Shown here: positions 7,175 to 15,966 of the stretch, one piece after another | Numbering within the stretch: the stretch's first letter is position 1 | Layout of the letters: the number at the start of each line of letters is the position of its first letter | Assembly: GCA_023251455.1 (NCBI GenBank) | Contig: JAHEYT010000065.1 | Location: 1 to 36,955 of the forward strand | DNA: 36,955 bases | Reading direction: 5' to 3' | From: Bacteroidota bacterium | Lineage (GTDB): Bacteria > Bacteroidota > Bacteroidia > Bacteroidales > Prolixibacteraceae | Notes under the pieces: generated by a model | What the model was told of the DNA's origin: nothing | Database searches by the model: none | What the model saw: the letters and a program-made list of their open reading frames with translations, nothing else | Translations under genes and position numbers: made by a program

Positions 7175-8629
7175 TTACTGAATTTTAGTGAATGCCATTA
7201 ATCGTTTGAGCCATGCAACAGACGTATTATAGTCGGCTACTGCTTCCACTTGCCGGTATTCGTAATCGAGCGTTTGCTGCCTGATACGTAGTATATCGGT
7301 GAGGGAAGTACCTGATGATGCAAAACTTTTAAACATGATATCGAGCGATTTTGATGCTAACTGATATTGATCAGCATAAAGTTTCGTTCTACGCTGTGCA
7401 TCCTGGTATAACTGCAATGCCTGATAATACTCGGTTTGCAAAGAATTAGCAATAGCCTGATAATTTTGGGTATTGGCCGATTTCAAAAAATCAGCTTCGT
7501 CACGCATCGCTTTATACTTTTTACGGTAAATGGGCAAGGTGGCGGTAATCATAGGCATTACCATATCGCCTCCGTTCATCGGCGAAGTTGACATTTCATT
7601 TTTGTTGATCAGCGAATAATTTAAACCTATTCCAACCATTGGATAGCTCATCTTGGTAACCATCTGCTTGCGGGCTTCCAGCGATTGTTGTTCGAATTGT
7701 AGCATTCCCAGCATAGGATTATTTTTCTGGATGCTGTCAGATACAGCCAAGAAAGAAGTTTCAAAATCTTCTGACTTCAGAGTATCTGGTAAACTGACAA
7801 TTGCGACCTGTGGCCTGTTCAGATAACTGTTAAATTGTGCTGATGTGGTATTTAACTGGTTGTTCAATAGATTAATGCTATTCTGAAGATCACCAATTTC
7901 AATCTGAATACGATATATATCCGAAAGTCCCGAACCGCCAGAGGAAGAACCCATTGAGCTGCCACCTCCCATTGGTGTGGCTGCCTGGCTCGAAGCTGAT
8001 CCGGAAGAATTGCCTGAACCTCCTCCCATGCTATTCATGCCGGATGATCCGGAAGAAGAAACTGGAGTGGAACTCTGGGACATTGATTTGCCAGCAGGTG
8101 CTGAACTGTTTCCTGAAGGACCAGCTTTAAACCTTACAATGGCCAATCGTTCTATCGTCTGAAGCAAACTAATGTTCTTCTCCGAAACACGGATATTCTG
8201 CTTGATCTTGTTCAATTCGTACCAGGTACGCTGTACATCATAGAATACCTGCAATTTGGCATCACGAAACGTTTCATATTTCGCTTTGGCCATCAGGCTC
8301 ATTTCATCCTTGGCAAACTTAAGTACACCAAACCAGGGGAACATCTGCATCAACCTGATATCAGCTAACTGGTTTCCACCAACAAGTTCCATTGGACTAA
8401 GGAAAATCCCTAAACTAACCTCCGGATCGGGTAAGCTACCCACCTGTGGTACTTTCTGCAAGGCTGCCTCATATTCAGCATATCGCTGAAGTACAGTTGG
8501 GTTATTTTTGGCTGCAATTTCAAGATAGTTGAATAAAGAATCTGTCGGCTCCTGACCATTTCCAATAACCCAACTTCCAAGTGCAAGCAACAAGAACAGT
8601 AATTTTTTATATGCCTGAGTTTTCATCAT
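7175..8629 (-). CDS. TolC-family outer-membrane efflux protein (CusC-like) with Ser/Gly/Met-rich insertion
   Basis: 484 residues with a signal peptide (about 8-25, ending IGNGQ). Two OEP repeats are visible: the first around residues 35-165 and 235-280 (NNPTVLQRYAEYEAA, SLPDPEVSLGIFLSPMELVG), the second towards the end (YRQVEAVADYNTSVAWLKRL). Such proteins form the trimeric channel-tunnel through the outer membrane. Between RFKAG (about 170) and LSDIYRIQIE (about 235) lies a low-complexity insertion of about 64 residues, rich in Ser and Gly with five Met; in ordinary family members this point is a short turn at the periplasmic tip. The start overlaps the end of the CusA-like gene by 23 bases; a second ATG three bases later is equally possible. 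Co-transcription with the pump and adaptor is clear from spacing. Confidence 0.9.
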   Translation of the reverse strand: MMKTQAYKKLLFLLLALGSWVIGNGQEPTDSLFNYLEIAAKNNPTVLQRYAEYEAALQKVPQVGSLPDPEVSLGIFLSPMELVGGNQLADIRLMQMFPWFGVLKFAKDEMSLMAKAKYETFRDAKLQVFYDVQRTWYELNKIKQNIRVSEKNISLLQTIERLAIVRFKAGPSGNSSAPAGKSMSQSSTPVSSSGSSGMNSMGGGSGNSSGSASSQAATPMGGGSSMGSSSGGSGLSDIYRIQIEIGDLQNSINLLNNQLNTTSAQFNSYLNRPQVAIVSLPDTLKSEDFETSFLAVSDSIQKNNPMLGMLQFEQQSLEARKQMVTKMSYPMVGIGLNYSLINKNEMSTSPMNGGDMVMPMITATLPIYRKKYKAMRDEADFLKSANTQNYQAIANSLQTEYYQALQLYQDAQRRTKLYADQYQLASKSLDIMFKSFASSGTSLTDILRIRQQTLDYEYRQVEAVADYNTSVAWLKRLMAFTKIQ

Positions 8630-11600
8630 CTTGATTGTTTAGGTTATTAATCGCTAATTTATTGTGTTTGGTTACTGCATTTTCCCTCCACATGGCCTGA
8701 AACATCGGGACAACGAAGACGGTCATTACCTGAATAACCATACCTCCAAACATTGGTATTGCCATTGGGATCATGATGTCGGAGCCCTTACCGTTCGATG
8801 ATAAAACTGGCAACAAAGCGATGACAGCAACAGCGGTGGTCATCATCGCCGGACGGACACGTTTCAGTCCGGCAGAAACAACTGCTTCGCGAACATCGTG
8901 AACGGTTGCCGGGTGCCGGGCTTCGAATACCTGGTGAATATAGGTTCCCATGATTACCCCATCGTTGGTAGCAATTCCGAACAAGGCGATGAAACCGACC
9001 CAGACCGCGACGCTCAAATTAATCGTGTGCATCTGGAACATATCGCGGAGATTGATCCCTTCAATTGAAAAATTAAGGAACCAGCCTTGCCCATAAAGCC
9101 ACAGCATAATAAAACCACCTGCAAAAGCAACGAATACTCCCGAGAAGTGAATTAGCGATGCTGTAACCGTGCGGAATTGGAAATAAAGTAACAACAATAT
9201 CAGGAGCAAACTTATTGGTATTACAATTGCCAATCGTTTGGTGGCCCTTATCTGATGCTCGTAATTACCGGCAAAGTTATATGATACGCCAGTGGGTAAT
9301 ACAAGAGCGCCTGAACTTAGTTTTTCCTTCAATATTTTCGTTGCCTGATCTACCACATCAACTTCGGCTATACCTTCGTTTTTATCGAAAATAACATACC
9401 CGTTCAAAAATGTATTTTCGCTTCGGATCATTTGTGCGCCACGAGTATAATCAATGTCTGCAATTTCGCTTAATGGAATCTGAACGCCGTTCATCGCCGG
9501 AATCAGTATGCGTTTAATGTCTTCCGGATTGTCACGCAATTCGCGGGCATATCTTACCCGGATCGGGAAGCGTTCTCGACCTTCGACAGATGATGAAAGC
9601 GCCATACCTCCAACTGCCACCGAAAGAATTTCCTGCACATCGCTGACACTCATTCCATATCGCGCCATCGCTTCACGGTTCAACTTAATTTCGAGGTAAG
9701 GAGCGCCAACGGCACGGTCGTAGAATACCGCCGAAGCTTTTATCGATGGAACCTCCTTCAATGCCTGTTCCAGCAACATCCCTCCCTGTTCGATTGCATC
9801 CAGATCGGGACCAAATACTTTTAATCCCATTGGAGCACGCATTCCGGTTGAAAGCATTACCAACCTGGTTTCAATAGGCTGCAATTTAGGAGCTGAAGTC
9901 AATCCCGGAATGTTGGTCACTTTAACGATTTCGTTCCAGATATCATTCGGTTTTTTGATTTCAGGACGCCATTGCCGGAAGTATTCACCACTTTCGACAG
10001 GGATAAGACTGTCGGCAGAAATAGCCCTAAAACCTTCCTTTTTAAGATTGTATTTAGATCCACTTTTAAGTATATAGCTACCATCACGGTCAACCTTAAA
10101 CTGCATACGATGGCCATTTTCATCCAGTATATATTCGGGACGATAGTTGATTGTATTCTCGAACATCTGCACTGGTGCCGGATCAAGAGCTGAGTTAACC
10201 CGGCCCCATTTACCGACAGCAACTTCAACCTCAGGAATGGCCGAAAGCCTTTTATCAAGTGTTTCAATGTATTCGAGGTTCTTCTGAATACTGGAATGCG
10301 GCATACTCGTTGGCATCAACAGGAACGAGCCTTCGTTTAAAGATGGCATAAATTCCTTGCCGGTGCCTGGAAATCTTTCAGTAGAAGACTTCCAAAAAGA
10401 AGTTTGTCTGAATTCTTTCCAACCTACTTTTTCCATTCCTGAAGCAACAGGGCTGAATGTTTTATCAATTCCCTGCCAGGCAAGCAACCCAAACAGCAAA
10501 GTAATTGCAGGTATAATGAGGAATTTCCATTTGTGTTCCAATGCCCATCGCATGATACCTTCATAAAAATGTACCATCGACATCAAGGCCGCAAGAATCA
10601 CAACAATTATACCGGTTACAAAAATAAAATTTGACAAGGTGCTGTTGTGCGCCCCTAATGGAAGCCACTCAATGGTAAGGTACCATGTTGCCACAAGCAC
10701 GGTTATAGCTATGTTAATGTAGTTCGGAAATTCTTTCCGGTGCTCGGACCAGCGATAATCGAGTAAATTATTGACACCAACAGCGATCAGGACCAAGGCA
10801 GGCCAAACTTGCCAGACAATGACAATCAAGACACCGGCAATCATCAAACAACCGTTCCATATCCGTCGAATTTTTTTCGTGTCAAATCTAATATTGAAGA
10901 AGATATGTGTTAAAGTAGGCAATACAATAATCCCGAGAATAAACGCTGAAATCAGCGAAAATGTCTTAGTATATGCCAGTGGATGAAATAGTTTTCCTTC
11001 GGCAGCCTGCATGGCAAAAACAGGAAGGAAACTAACGATGGTTGTAGCAATAGATGTAACTACGGCATCACGCACCTCCGTGGTTGCATTGTAAACAACC
11101 GACATCAGTTTTTTTCCACGGATTCCTTTATTTTCTGGCATTTCGAGATGCCGGAGAATATTTTCGACATCCACAATTCCAATATCGACCATTACACCAA
11201 TGGCAATAGCTATACCTGAAAGTGCTACAATATTTGCATCGATTCCAAAAAGACGCATTAAAATGAAAGTCATCATTACACCAATTGGTAACAAACCGGC
11301 TACTATTAGTGATGCTCTCAGATTCATAACAAGAACAATGATAACGATGATACTAATCAAAATTTCGTGCGAAAGTGCCGATTCGAGCGTTCCTATAGTT
11401 TCCATGATCAGCCCGGTACGGTCGTAAAAAGGCACGATAGTGACTTTGGAAACGCTTCCATCTGGTAAAGTTTTTTGTGGCAATCCGGCTTCCAATTCCT
11501 TGATCTTATTTTTGACATTACCAATAACGTCCATTGGATTTGAGCCATAGCGGGCAACCACCACTGCACCTACTGCTTCGGAGCCAGCCTTATCCAATCC

Positions 11601-12476
11601 ACCGCGACGGGTAGCCGGTCCAAATACCACGTGGGCCACATCTTTAATCCGCACCGGAACGTTATTCCGGACAGCAACAACAGAGACTTCAAGGTCTTCG
11701 AGGTTTTTTACATACCCCAAACCTCGGATAATGTATTCTACATTATTCAGTTCAATGGTTTCTGCGCCAATGTCAAGGTTACTTTTGCGTACTGCATTCA
11801 TTACATCCATGGCCGAAACATTGAACGCTTTCAACGCTTCAGGATTCAAGTCGATCTGGTATTCTTTAATGAACCCCCCAACTGAAGCAACTTCTGAAAC
11901 CCCTTCAGCGGTGGTAAGTCCGTATTTGACGTAGAAGTCTTGTATGGTGCGCAATTCTTGTGGATCCCAGCCACCGTTTGGTTTTCCGGTTTTGGGATCA
12001 CGGCCTTCGAGTGTGTACCAGTAAATTTGCCCCAATGCGGTGGCATCCGGTCCTAAAGTGGGCTGTACGCCCTGCGGTAATGTGCCAGAAGGTAACGAAT
12101 TTAGCTTTTCGAGAATACGTGAGCGGCTCCAGTAAAATTCTACATTATCTTTAAAGATGATATAGATAAAAGACATTCCGAACATGGAAGTGCTTCGAAT
12201 TGTTTGTACACCAGGGATACCAAGCAATGCTGTAGTTAACGGGTAACTTATCTGATCTTGAATGTCTTTAGGCGAACGCCCCATCCATTCAGTAGCTACT
12301 ATCTGCTGATTTTCCCCAATGTCTGGGATCGCATCCACCGCAATCGGATCGCGGGGAAAATAATCAGGCTTCCAGTTAAACGGCATATATACCATGCCCA
12401 AGACCACAAAAGCGATCAGGAACATAAAGGTAATCAGCCGGTTTTCGAGAAAATATTTGACGAGTCGGTTAAACAT
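8607..12476 (-). CDS. cusA: Heavy-metal efflux RND permease, long CusA type
   Basis: 1289 residues, about 240 longer than typical CusA/CzcA pumps (about 1040). The core is the HME-RND fold with twelve helices and two periplasmic loops. TM4 carries the proton-relay signature AIAIGVMVDIGIVDVEN (D431, with D436 and E438), with A-x-G in place of the D-F-G of CzcA, as in CusA-like copper/silver pumps. A Met-rich periplasmic stretch (MPSLNEGSFLLMPTSMPHSS; MLSTGMRAPMG) fits Cu(I)/Ag(I) transport. The added length comes mainly from a segment at about 541-640 with two or three extra hydrophobic stretches between the halves, and from a periplasmic insertion at about 770-850. It overlaps the TolC-like gene downstream and lies 27 bases after the YHS-like gene. 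Copper/silver specificity is inferred from signature and neighbours. Confidence 0.9.
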   Translation of the reverse strand: MFNRLVKYFLENRLITFMFLIAFVVLGMVYMPFNWKPDYFPRDPIAVDAIPDIGENQQIVATEWMGRSPKDIQDQISYPLTTALLGIPGVQTIRSTSMFGMSFIYIIFKDNVEFYWSRSRILEKLNSLPSGTLPQGVQPTLGPDATALGQIYWYTLEGRDPKTGKPNGGWDPQELRTIQDFYVKYGLTTAEGVSEVASVGGFIKEYQIDLNPEALKAFNVSAMDVMNAVRKSNLDIGAETIELNNVEYIIRGLGYVKNLEDLEVSVVAVRNNVPVRIKDVAHVVFGPATRRGGLDKAGSEAVGAVVVARYGSNPMDVIGNVKNKIKELEAGLPQKTLPDGSVSKVTIVPFYDRTGLIMETIGTLESALSHEILISIIVIIVLVMNLRASLIVAGLLPIGVMMTFILMRLFGIDANIVALSGIAIAIGVMVDIGIVDVENILRHLEMPENKGIRGKKLMSVVYNATTEVRDAVVTSIATTIVSFLPVFAMQAAEGKLFHPLAYTKTFSLISAFILGIIVLPTLTHIFFNIRFDTKKIRRIWNGCLMIAGVLIVIVWQVWPALVLIAVGVNNLLDYRWSEHRKEFPNYINIAITVLVATWYLTIEWLPLGAHNSTLSNFIFVTGIIVVILAALMSMVHFYEGIMRWALEHKWKFLIIPAITLLFGLLAWQGIDKTFSPVASGMEKVGWKEFRQTSFWKSSTERFPGTGKEFMPSLNEGSFLLMPTSMPHSSIQKNLEYIETLDKRLSAIPEVEVAVGKWGRVNSALDPAPVQMFENTINYRPEYILDENGHRMQFKVDRDGSYILKSGSKYNLKKEGFRAISADSLIPVESGEYFRQWRPEIKKPNDIWNEIVKVTNIPGLTSAPKLQPIETRLVMLSTGMRAPMGLKVFGPDLDAIEQGGMLLEQALKEVPSIKASAVFYDRAVGAPYLEIKLNREAMARYGMSVSDVQEILSVAVGGMALSSSVEGRERFPIRVRYARELRDNPEDIKRILIPAMNGVQIPLSEIADIDYTRGAQMIRSENTFLNGYVIFDKNEGIAEVDVVDQATKILKEKLSSGALVLPTGVSYNFAGNYEHQIRATKRLAIVIPISLLLILLLLYFQFRTVTASLIHFSGVFVAFAGGFIMLWLYGQGWFLNFSIEGINLRDMFQMHTINLSVAVWVGFIALFGIATNDGVIMGTYIHQVFEARHPATVHDVREAVVSAGLKRVRPAMMTTAVAVIALLPVLSSNGKGSDIMIPMAIPMFGGMVIQVMTVFVVPMFQAMWRENAVTKHNKLAINNLNNQDDENSGI

Positions 12477-12503
12477 GAATTTTTTTTTAAGATATACTTA
12501 CAA

Positions 12504-12875
12504 TTAAAAAACGCTTGACATCATTAATACCATTAGGGCAGTCATAACCACTCCTCCTCCTATCCATCCAACAGTAGTCAGTGTTTTTTTAGGAGTATTT
12601 GTGTGCTGCTTTTGTACAAAGTGATCCGGATTACTTTTAAATACAGCCAGACATTGCTCACTTTCAAAGTAGTAATTGTTCCCTTGATATTCAAAAGTAA
12701 AGCTACTACTGTTATCAACATCCTTTCCACAAACCGGGTCAACTTTCATAGTTGAATGTTCCTGATTGTGACCCTCATGCATAGAACCAGACATGTGGCC
12801 AGGCATCATCATCATACATGATGAAAATGAAGCGCCAATTACGAAAACTAAGATAATAATGGAAATCTTTTTCAT
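12504..12875 (-). CDS. YHS-domain lipoprotein with C-terminal membrane segment
   Basis: 123 residues. A lipoprotein signal (lipobox SFSSC, lipidated C20) is followed by an unusual MMMMPGHMSGSMHEGHNQEH stretch rich in Met and His, then a short YHS-type domain: KVDPVCGKDVD (C49), FEYQGNNYYFESEQC (C75) and FKSNPDHF. YHS domains bind soft metals and often sit next to copper P-type ATPases or RND pumps. Near the end (about 99-121) is a hydrophobic helix, so the protein may be held by both lipid and helix. The gene lies 27 bases upstream of the CusA-like gene and is very likely translated from the same mRNA. Role inferred: a periplasmic copper acceptor or donor for the pump. Confidence 0.8.
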   Translation of the reverse strand: MKKISIIILVFVIGASFSSCMMMMPGHMSGSMHEGHNQEHSTMKVDPVCGKDVDNSSSFTFEYQGNNYYFESEQCLAVFKSNPDHFVQKQHTNTPKKTLTTVGWIGGGVVMTALMVLMMSSVF

Positions 12876-12895
12876 TATAATATGATTTTTAAGGT

Positions 12896-13183
12896 TTAAT
12901 GGTGACCTCCTGCGTGGCCGCCAGAGGCGCCACCTGAATTAATCGGATTGTAAGAATTACCTGAATTCTTAAGCCTCAAGTCTGCAATATCAAATGCTTC
13001 CATTTTCATACCACATTTGGGACATTTGCCCGGGTTCATTTCAATAACTTCAGAATGCATCGGACAACTGTAATATACCGATTTTGGTTTTGTTTGAGTA
13101 GTTGTGTGCCGATTGCTACTGCACGAACTGAATAAAAGACTCACTAAAACAGCCATTAATAAAGCGATTTTAAATTTATACAT
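12896..13183 (-). CDS. Heavy-metal-binding-domain lipoprotein
   Basis: From the ATG at 13183 the product is 95 residues, beginning MYKFKIALLMAVLVSLLFSS with lipobox LFSSC. An upstream in-frame ATG at 13231, which overlaps the previous stop by 4 bases, would add 16 residues before the signal peptide; I prefer 13183 because the lipoprotein signal then has a normal short basic N-region and the leader just upstream is A-rich. The body is one heavy-metal-binding motif YYSCPMHSEVIEMNPGKCPK (continuing CGMKMEAF), the same type found at the N-terminus of the CusB-like adaptor. The C-terminus is Gly/His-rich (GGASGGHAGGHH), another likely metal ligand patch. It probably acts as an envelope copper/silver binding protein co-expressed with the pump. 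Confidence 0.8.
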   Translation of the reverse strand: MYKFKIALLMAVLVSLLFSSCSSNRHTTTQTKPKSVYYSCPMHSEVIEMNPGKCPKCGMKMEAFDIADLRLKNSGNSYNPINSGGASGGHAGGHH

Positions 13184-13227
13184 TTTTATTGTTAATACAT
13201 TATTGACATTAAATTTCCAATTAATAA

Positions 13228-14298
13228 TCATTGAACTACGAATTTCCCTTTGATATTGAAATCCTCGTTCAACAATTGATAAAAATAAGTGCCTTGTTCC
13301 ATGTTTCTTCGTTCAATTACCATTTCGCTCTCAATGCCATTTTCCTTTTTTAGAATTATCCTGCCATAGATATCGAAAATCAACAAGGTGTATTCTTCAC
13401 CATTAAAATCCGGATAAATTTTTAGTGTGGCCTTGTCATTAAAAGGGTTGGGATAAACTGTGACTAATTTCTGATTTTCAGGGACTTCCTCAATACCTGT
13501 AGTGACATATGTTAATTTTTCAGCGTACCTAACAGACTGATAATTGCTATTCTGGTTTAAAATACCTTTTGATATTTGAAGTACCGGGAACCCTAATTCC
13601 CTGGTGTACCAGTTGTAATAATAATTGCCTTCTGTTTTACTTTTCAATATGGCTGAATCATCGGTATAAATACTGTCATATACAGTCTCTGAAGTAAAAA
13701 TGCGAATTGTATTTACAGTTCCCGCTGGTGTTTTTATTGTGCCCCAGGCATCGGCCTTTGAGTAACCAGTCACATGTAATACTTTTTGAGTGTATCCTGA
13801 AGAATAATAGATTAAGCGTGACTCATTTTTAATTGAATCCCCATATTTCAAAATAGGGAAAACGGGACGTGGAATCGAGTACTTTGATATTCCTTGAACA
13901 TCAGACCCATAGTAAAACAATCCATTTTCGTTTTTTATATAGAAATCATTTTTACAAGTTTCGATATCCGTATGTGTAACATGCGAATGGACTTTAGTAC
14001 ATGCTTTGTTAATCGCCAAAATAGCTAATGGAAATTTAGAATAATTAGTTGCAGAGCTTGCACTAACCCATTTTTGCGTGTCAGATTCTTCCCCGCTTAA
14101 GTAGCTAAAATCCCAAAAAATGTTTTCACCTTTTTCTCCTGGCAATATGTTGATTGACTGAATGCTATCGACCATTATGCTTATTTGGGCATCTTCTGTT
14201 TTAGGTAAATCGTTGTTGTTTAAAACAATTTGGGCATTCAGCAATTGAGCGGAGAACAACAAGGGCAACATATAAAGTATCGATATCCGTTTCTTCAT
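13228..14298 (-). CDS. Secreted protein with type IX secretion C-terminal sorting domain
   Basis: 356 residues with a signal peptide (about 1-22, ending LLNAQ). The main body (about 23-270) is rich in Tyr, Ser and Asn and resembles no enzyme I can name. The last 75 or so residues form a type A sorting domain, starting at VYPNPFNDKATLKIYPD (about 281) and ending GTYFYQLLNEDFNIKGKFVVQ-like, the signal for export by the type IX system and cleavage by PorU, whose gene lies at the left of this window. The protein is therefore probably on the cell surface or released. It lies between the small lipoprotein genes of the metal block, but nothing in its own sequence shows metal binding beyond a short HSHVTH segment. 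Confidence 0.8.
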   Translation of the reverse strand: MKKRISILYMLPLLFSAQLLNAQIVLNNNDLPKTEDAQISIMVDSIQSINILPGEKGENIFWDFSYLSGEESDTQKWVSASSATNYSKFPLAILAINKACTKVHSHVTHTDIETCKNDFYIKNENGLFYYGSDVQGISKYSIPRPVFPILKYGDSIKNESRLIYYSSGYTQKVLHVTGYSKADAWGTIKTPAGTVNTIRIFTSETVYDSIYTDDSAILKSKTEGNYYYNWYTRELGFPVLQISKGILNQNSNYQSVRYAEKLTYVTTGIEEVPENQKLVTVYPNPFNDKATLKIYPDFNGEEYTLLIFDIYGRIILKKENGIESEMVIERRNMEQGTYFYQLLNEDFNIKGKFVVQ

Positions 14299-14488
14299 CT
14301 AAGAATTCTTTTTATTAAAAAATGCAATTATTCACTATGAATAATTTTTGCTTTTCAGGGAATTAACATGGCGACTTTTGCATTTAAGAAACAAGGGGAC
14401 TTTTTTAAAGTCCACCTTGTCCTACATTGAAAAAGAAACCCCATTCTAATTAACCAAAAGACTATTTATATGCCTAATTCAGATCGTT

Positions 14489-14656
14489 TTAATGACAACC
14501 TCCCGAGCGAGATCCATTTCCTGATTGATGCGATGAATGGCTGTCTGACTGATAAGGTGTACCTCCGCTATGGCCTAAATGAGATACTCCCATACAACTT
14601 GTAAAAGCAAAAAGCACAGAAACAATTAATACTGATCTAATAATTCCTCTTTTCAT
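14489..14656 (-). CDS. Small His/Ser/Gly-rich lipoprotein of 55 residues
   Basis: An ATG at 14656 opens a 55-residue frame beginning MKRGIIRSVLIVSVLFAFTS, with lipobox AFTSC (lipidated C21). The mature part of 35 residues is made almost only of His, Ser and Gly with a terminal GGCH: H26, H29, H40, H43, C54, H55. The clear lipoprotein signal, intact frame and strand agreement with its neighbours support a real gene despite its size. No family is recognised. The His spacing plus the C-terminal Cys-His suggest metal binding at the outer membrane or periplasmic face. It stands alone between the type IX cargo gene and a secreted hypothetical protein. Confidence 0.6.
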   Translation of the reverse strand: MKRGIIRSVLIVSVLFAFTSCMGVSHLGHSGGTPYQSDSHSSHQSGNGSRSGGCH

Positions 14657-14722
14657 AATGATTTTTTTTGATTTTGAATCTTTCTTACAGGGTAAAGTCC
14701 CTTAAATATTGAAACACACCAA

Positions 14723-15310
14723 TTATTTAATACCCTGACTTTCTAAAAAGTGATTGATTTTGTACTGTTTATGAAATTTGTCGTATTCGCTAAGCGACGT
14801 GGCAGACTTAAACTGTGCATCAATTGCATCGTGCAGCATGTGGTTGTCTGGAAATGAAGCTTTTAAGTTCAAGGGTGTTAACTCCAAAATTCCGTTATCA
14901 CCGCCTTTACTGAAATAATAGGTGGTAATGGTTTTCGTCCCTCCACGGTAACCAGCTCCTTTGACCGTTTGTTTGGTATAAATCCACAGAACTCCTCTAT
15001 CCTTAACCGGATAGTGTTCGTTATCCTGAAAGCGCACTATTTTGTCATCGCAAAGTTGATAACCCCATATTTCAGCTTTTTTAAGGTTGTAGGGCTTGCC
15101 TTCATGAACCACAGTTATAAAATCCTTGCCAAGAAATTCGTTGAGCCTGATTTTGTGTTTTTCAGTTGCGCAGTCTATGCCATATTCCATCTTTCCGCTG
15201 GTGAAGTCGGCATATGTTTTAAAAACGCCACTCTTCTGTGCGAACAACGAACTTGCGCTGATGATAGCCATTCCGGCTATCAATACAGCTATTTTTACTA
15301 ATTTTTTCAT
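14723..15310 (-). CDS. Secreted hypothetical protein
   Basis: 195 residues with a signal peptide (about 1-25, ending SSLFAQ). No family is recognised. The body has a strand-rich pattern with repeated YGIDCATEKHKIRLNEFLGK, FITVVHEGKPYNLKKAEIWG and VLWIYTKQTVKGAGYRGGTK, typical of small periplasmic or surface beta-proteins; two Cys (in DCATE and QLCDD) could form a disulfide. A damaged second copy lies directly upstream at 15369-15902, including a similar leader region. The location between metal-handling genes suggests an envelope protein expressed under metal stress, but this is only context. Confidence 0.7.
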   Translation of the reverse strand: MKKLVKIAVLIAGMAIISASSLFAQKSGVFKTYADFTSGKMEYGIDCATEKHKIRLNEFLGKDFITVVHEGKPYNLKKAEIWGYQLCDDKIVRFQDNEHYPVKDRGVLWIYTKQTVKGAGYRGGTKTITTYYFSKGGDNGILELTPLNLKASFPDNHMLHDAIDAQFKSATSLSEYDKFHKQYKINHFLESQGIK

Positions 15311-15368
15311 TTTAATGTCTTTTAAAATTTATAACTCCATCTGAAAATTACCAAAAGCAAATGATTAT

Positions 15369-15902
15369 TCATTTGTCAATAAGCCAGTTTCCTATTTTGA
15401 ATTAATCATCAATAGCATTGTGCAATAACATGATTATCCTTGAAAGTGGGTTTCAGATTTATTGGTGTTAATTCAAAAATACCTCTATCTCCACCTCCAC
15501 TTCAGCTAAAAAATAGGTCGAAATTTTTTGGCCTCCTTCACAATGAGAAGCTGCCTCAACTTTTTGTTTAGTATATATCCAGAGCGCTCCATTATTGGCA
15601 GACTGATAACATTCGTTCTCATGAAAGCGCACTAATTTTTCACCGCTAAGTTGAAAATCCCATGTTTCAGAAAATTTAGAGCAACAGGATATACTATCCT
15701 GAATTGTAATCATAAAATCCTGACCTTGAAAATCGTTGAGTTTTATTTCATTCTTTTCGGTATTGTAATCATCATATTCCAGTTTGCCAGATATATGGCT
15801 CTCTGTTGATTTAAAATTTCTACTTATTTGTGTAAATAATAAACTTGTACCGGTAATAGCTTTCTCTGCTATTAGAATAATCTCCCTCATTGCATTTTTC
15901 AT
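15369..15902 (-). pseudogene. Decayed tandem duplicate of the secreted hypothetical protein at 14723-15310
   Basis: The frame from 15902 reads 144 residues (MKNAMREIILIAEKAITGTS...) and aligns along its length to the downstream protein, for example SGKLEYDDYNTEKNEIKLND against SGKMEYGIDCATEKHKIRLN, and GALWIYTKQKVEAASH against GVLWIYTKQTVKGAGY. After STYF the frame is lost at a T-run: the matching continuation GGGDRGIFELTPINLKPTF is found in a shifted frame, preceded by an in-frame TGA. A second shift follows NHVI, and further matching pieces (FK...LIDK) continue to about 15369. The signal peptide is also degraded. At least two frameshifts and two stops indicate a pseudogene rather than sequencing error. 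Confidence 0.75.
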
Positions 15903-15966
15903 TTGAATGTCAATTTAAATGATCGATCTAAAATATTCAGGAACAAATGATTACCTATTGTTGATC

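Noticed and set aside
9917..10267. Long minus-strand frame of 116 residues inside the CusA-like gene
   Set aside because: It is a shifted frame of the permease gene on the same strand, with no start context and no domain.
13184..13231. Upstream start of the heavy-metal-binding lipoprotein at 13231 (4-base overlap)
   Set aside because: It would put 16 residues ahead of an otherwise standard lipoprotein signal. The overlap is attractive, so it is recorded, but the start at 13183 is preferred.
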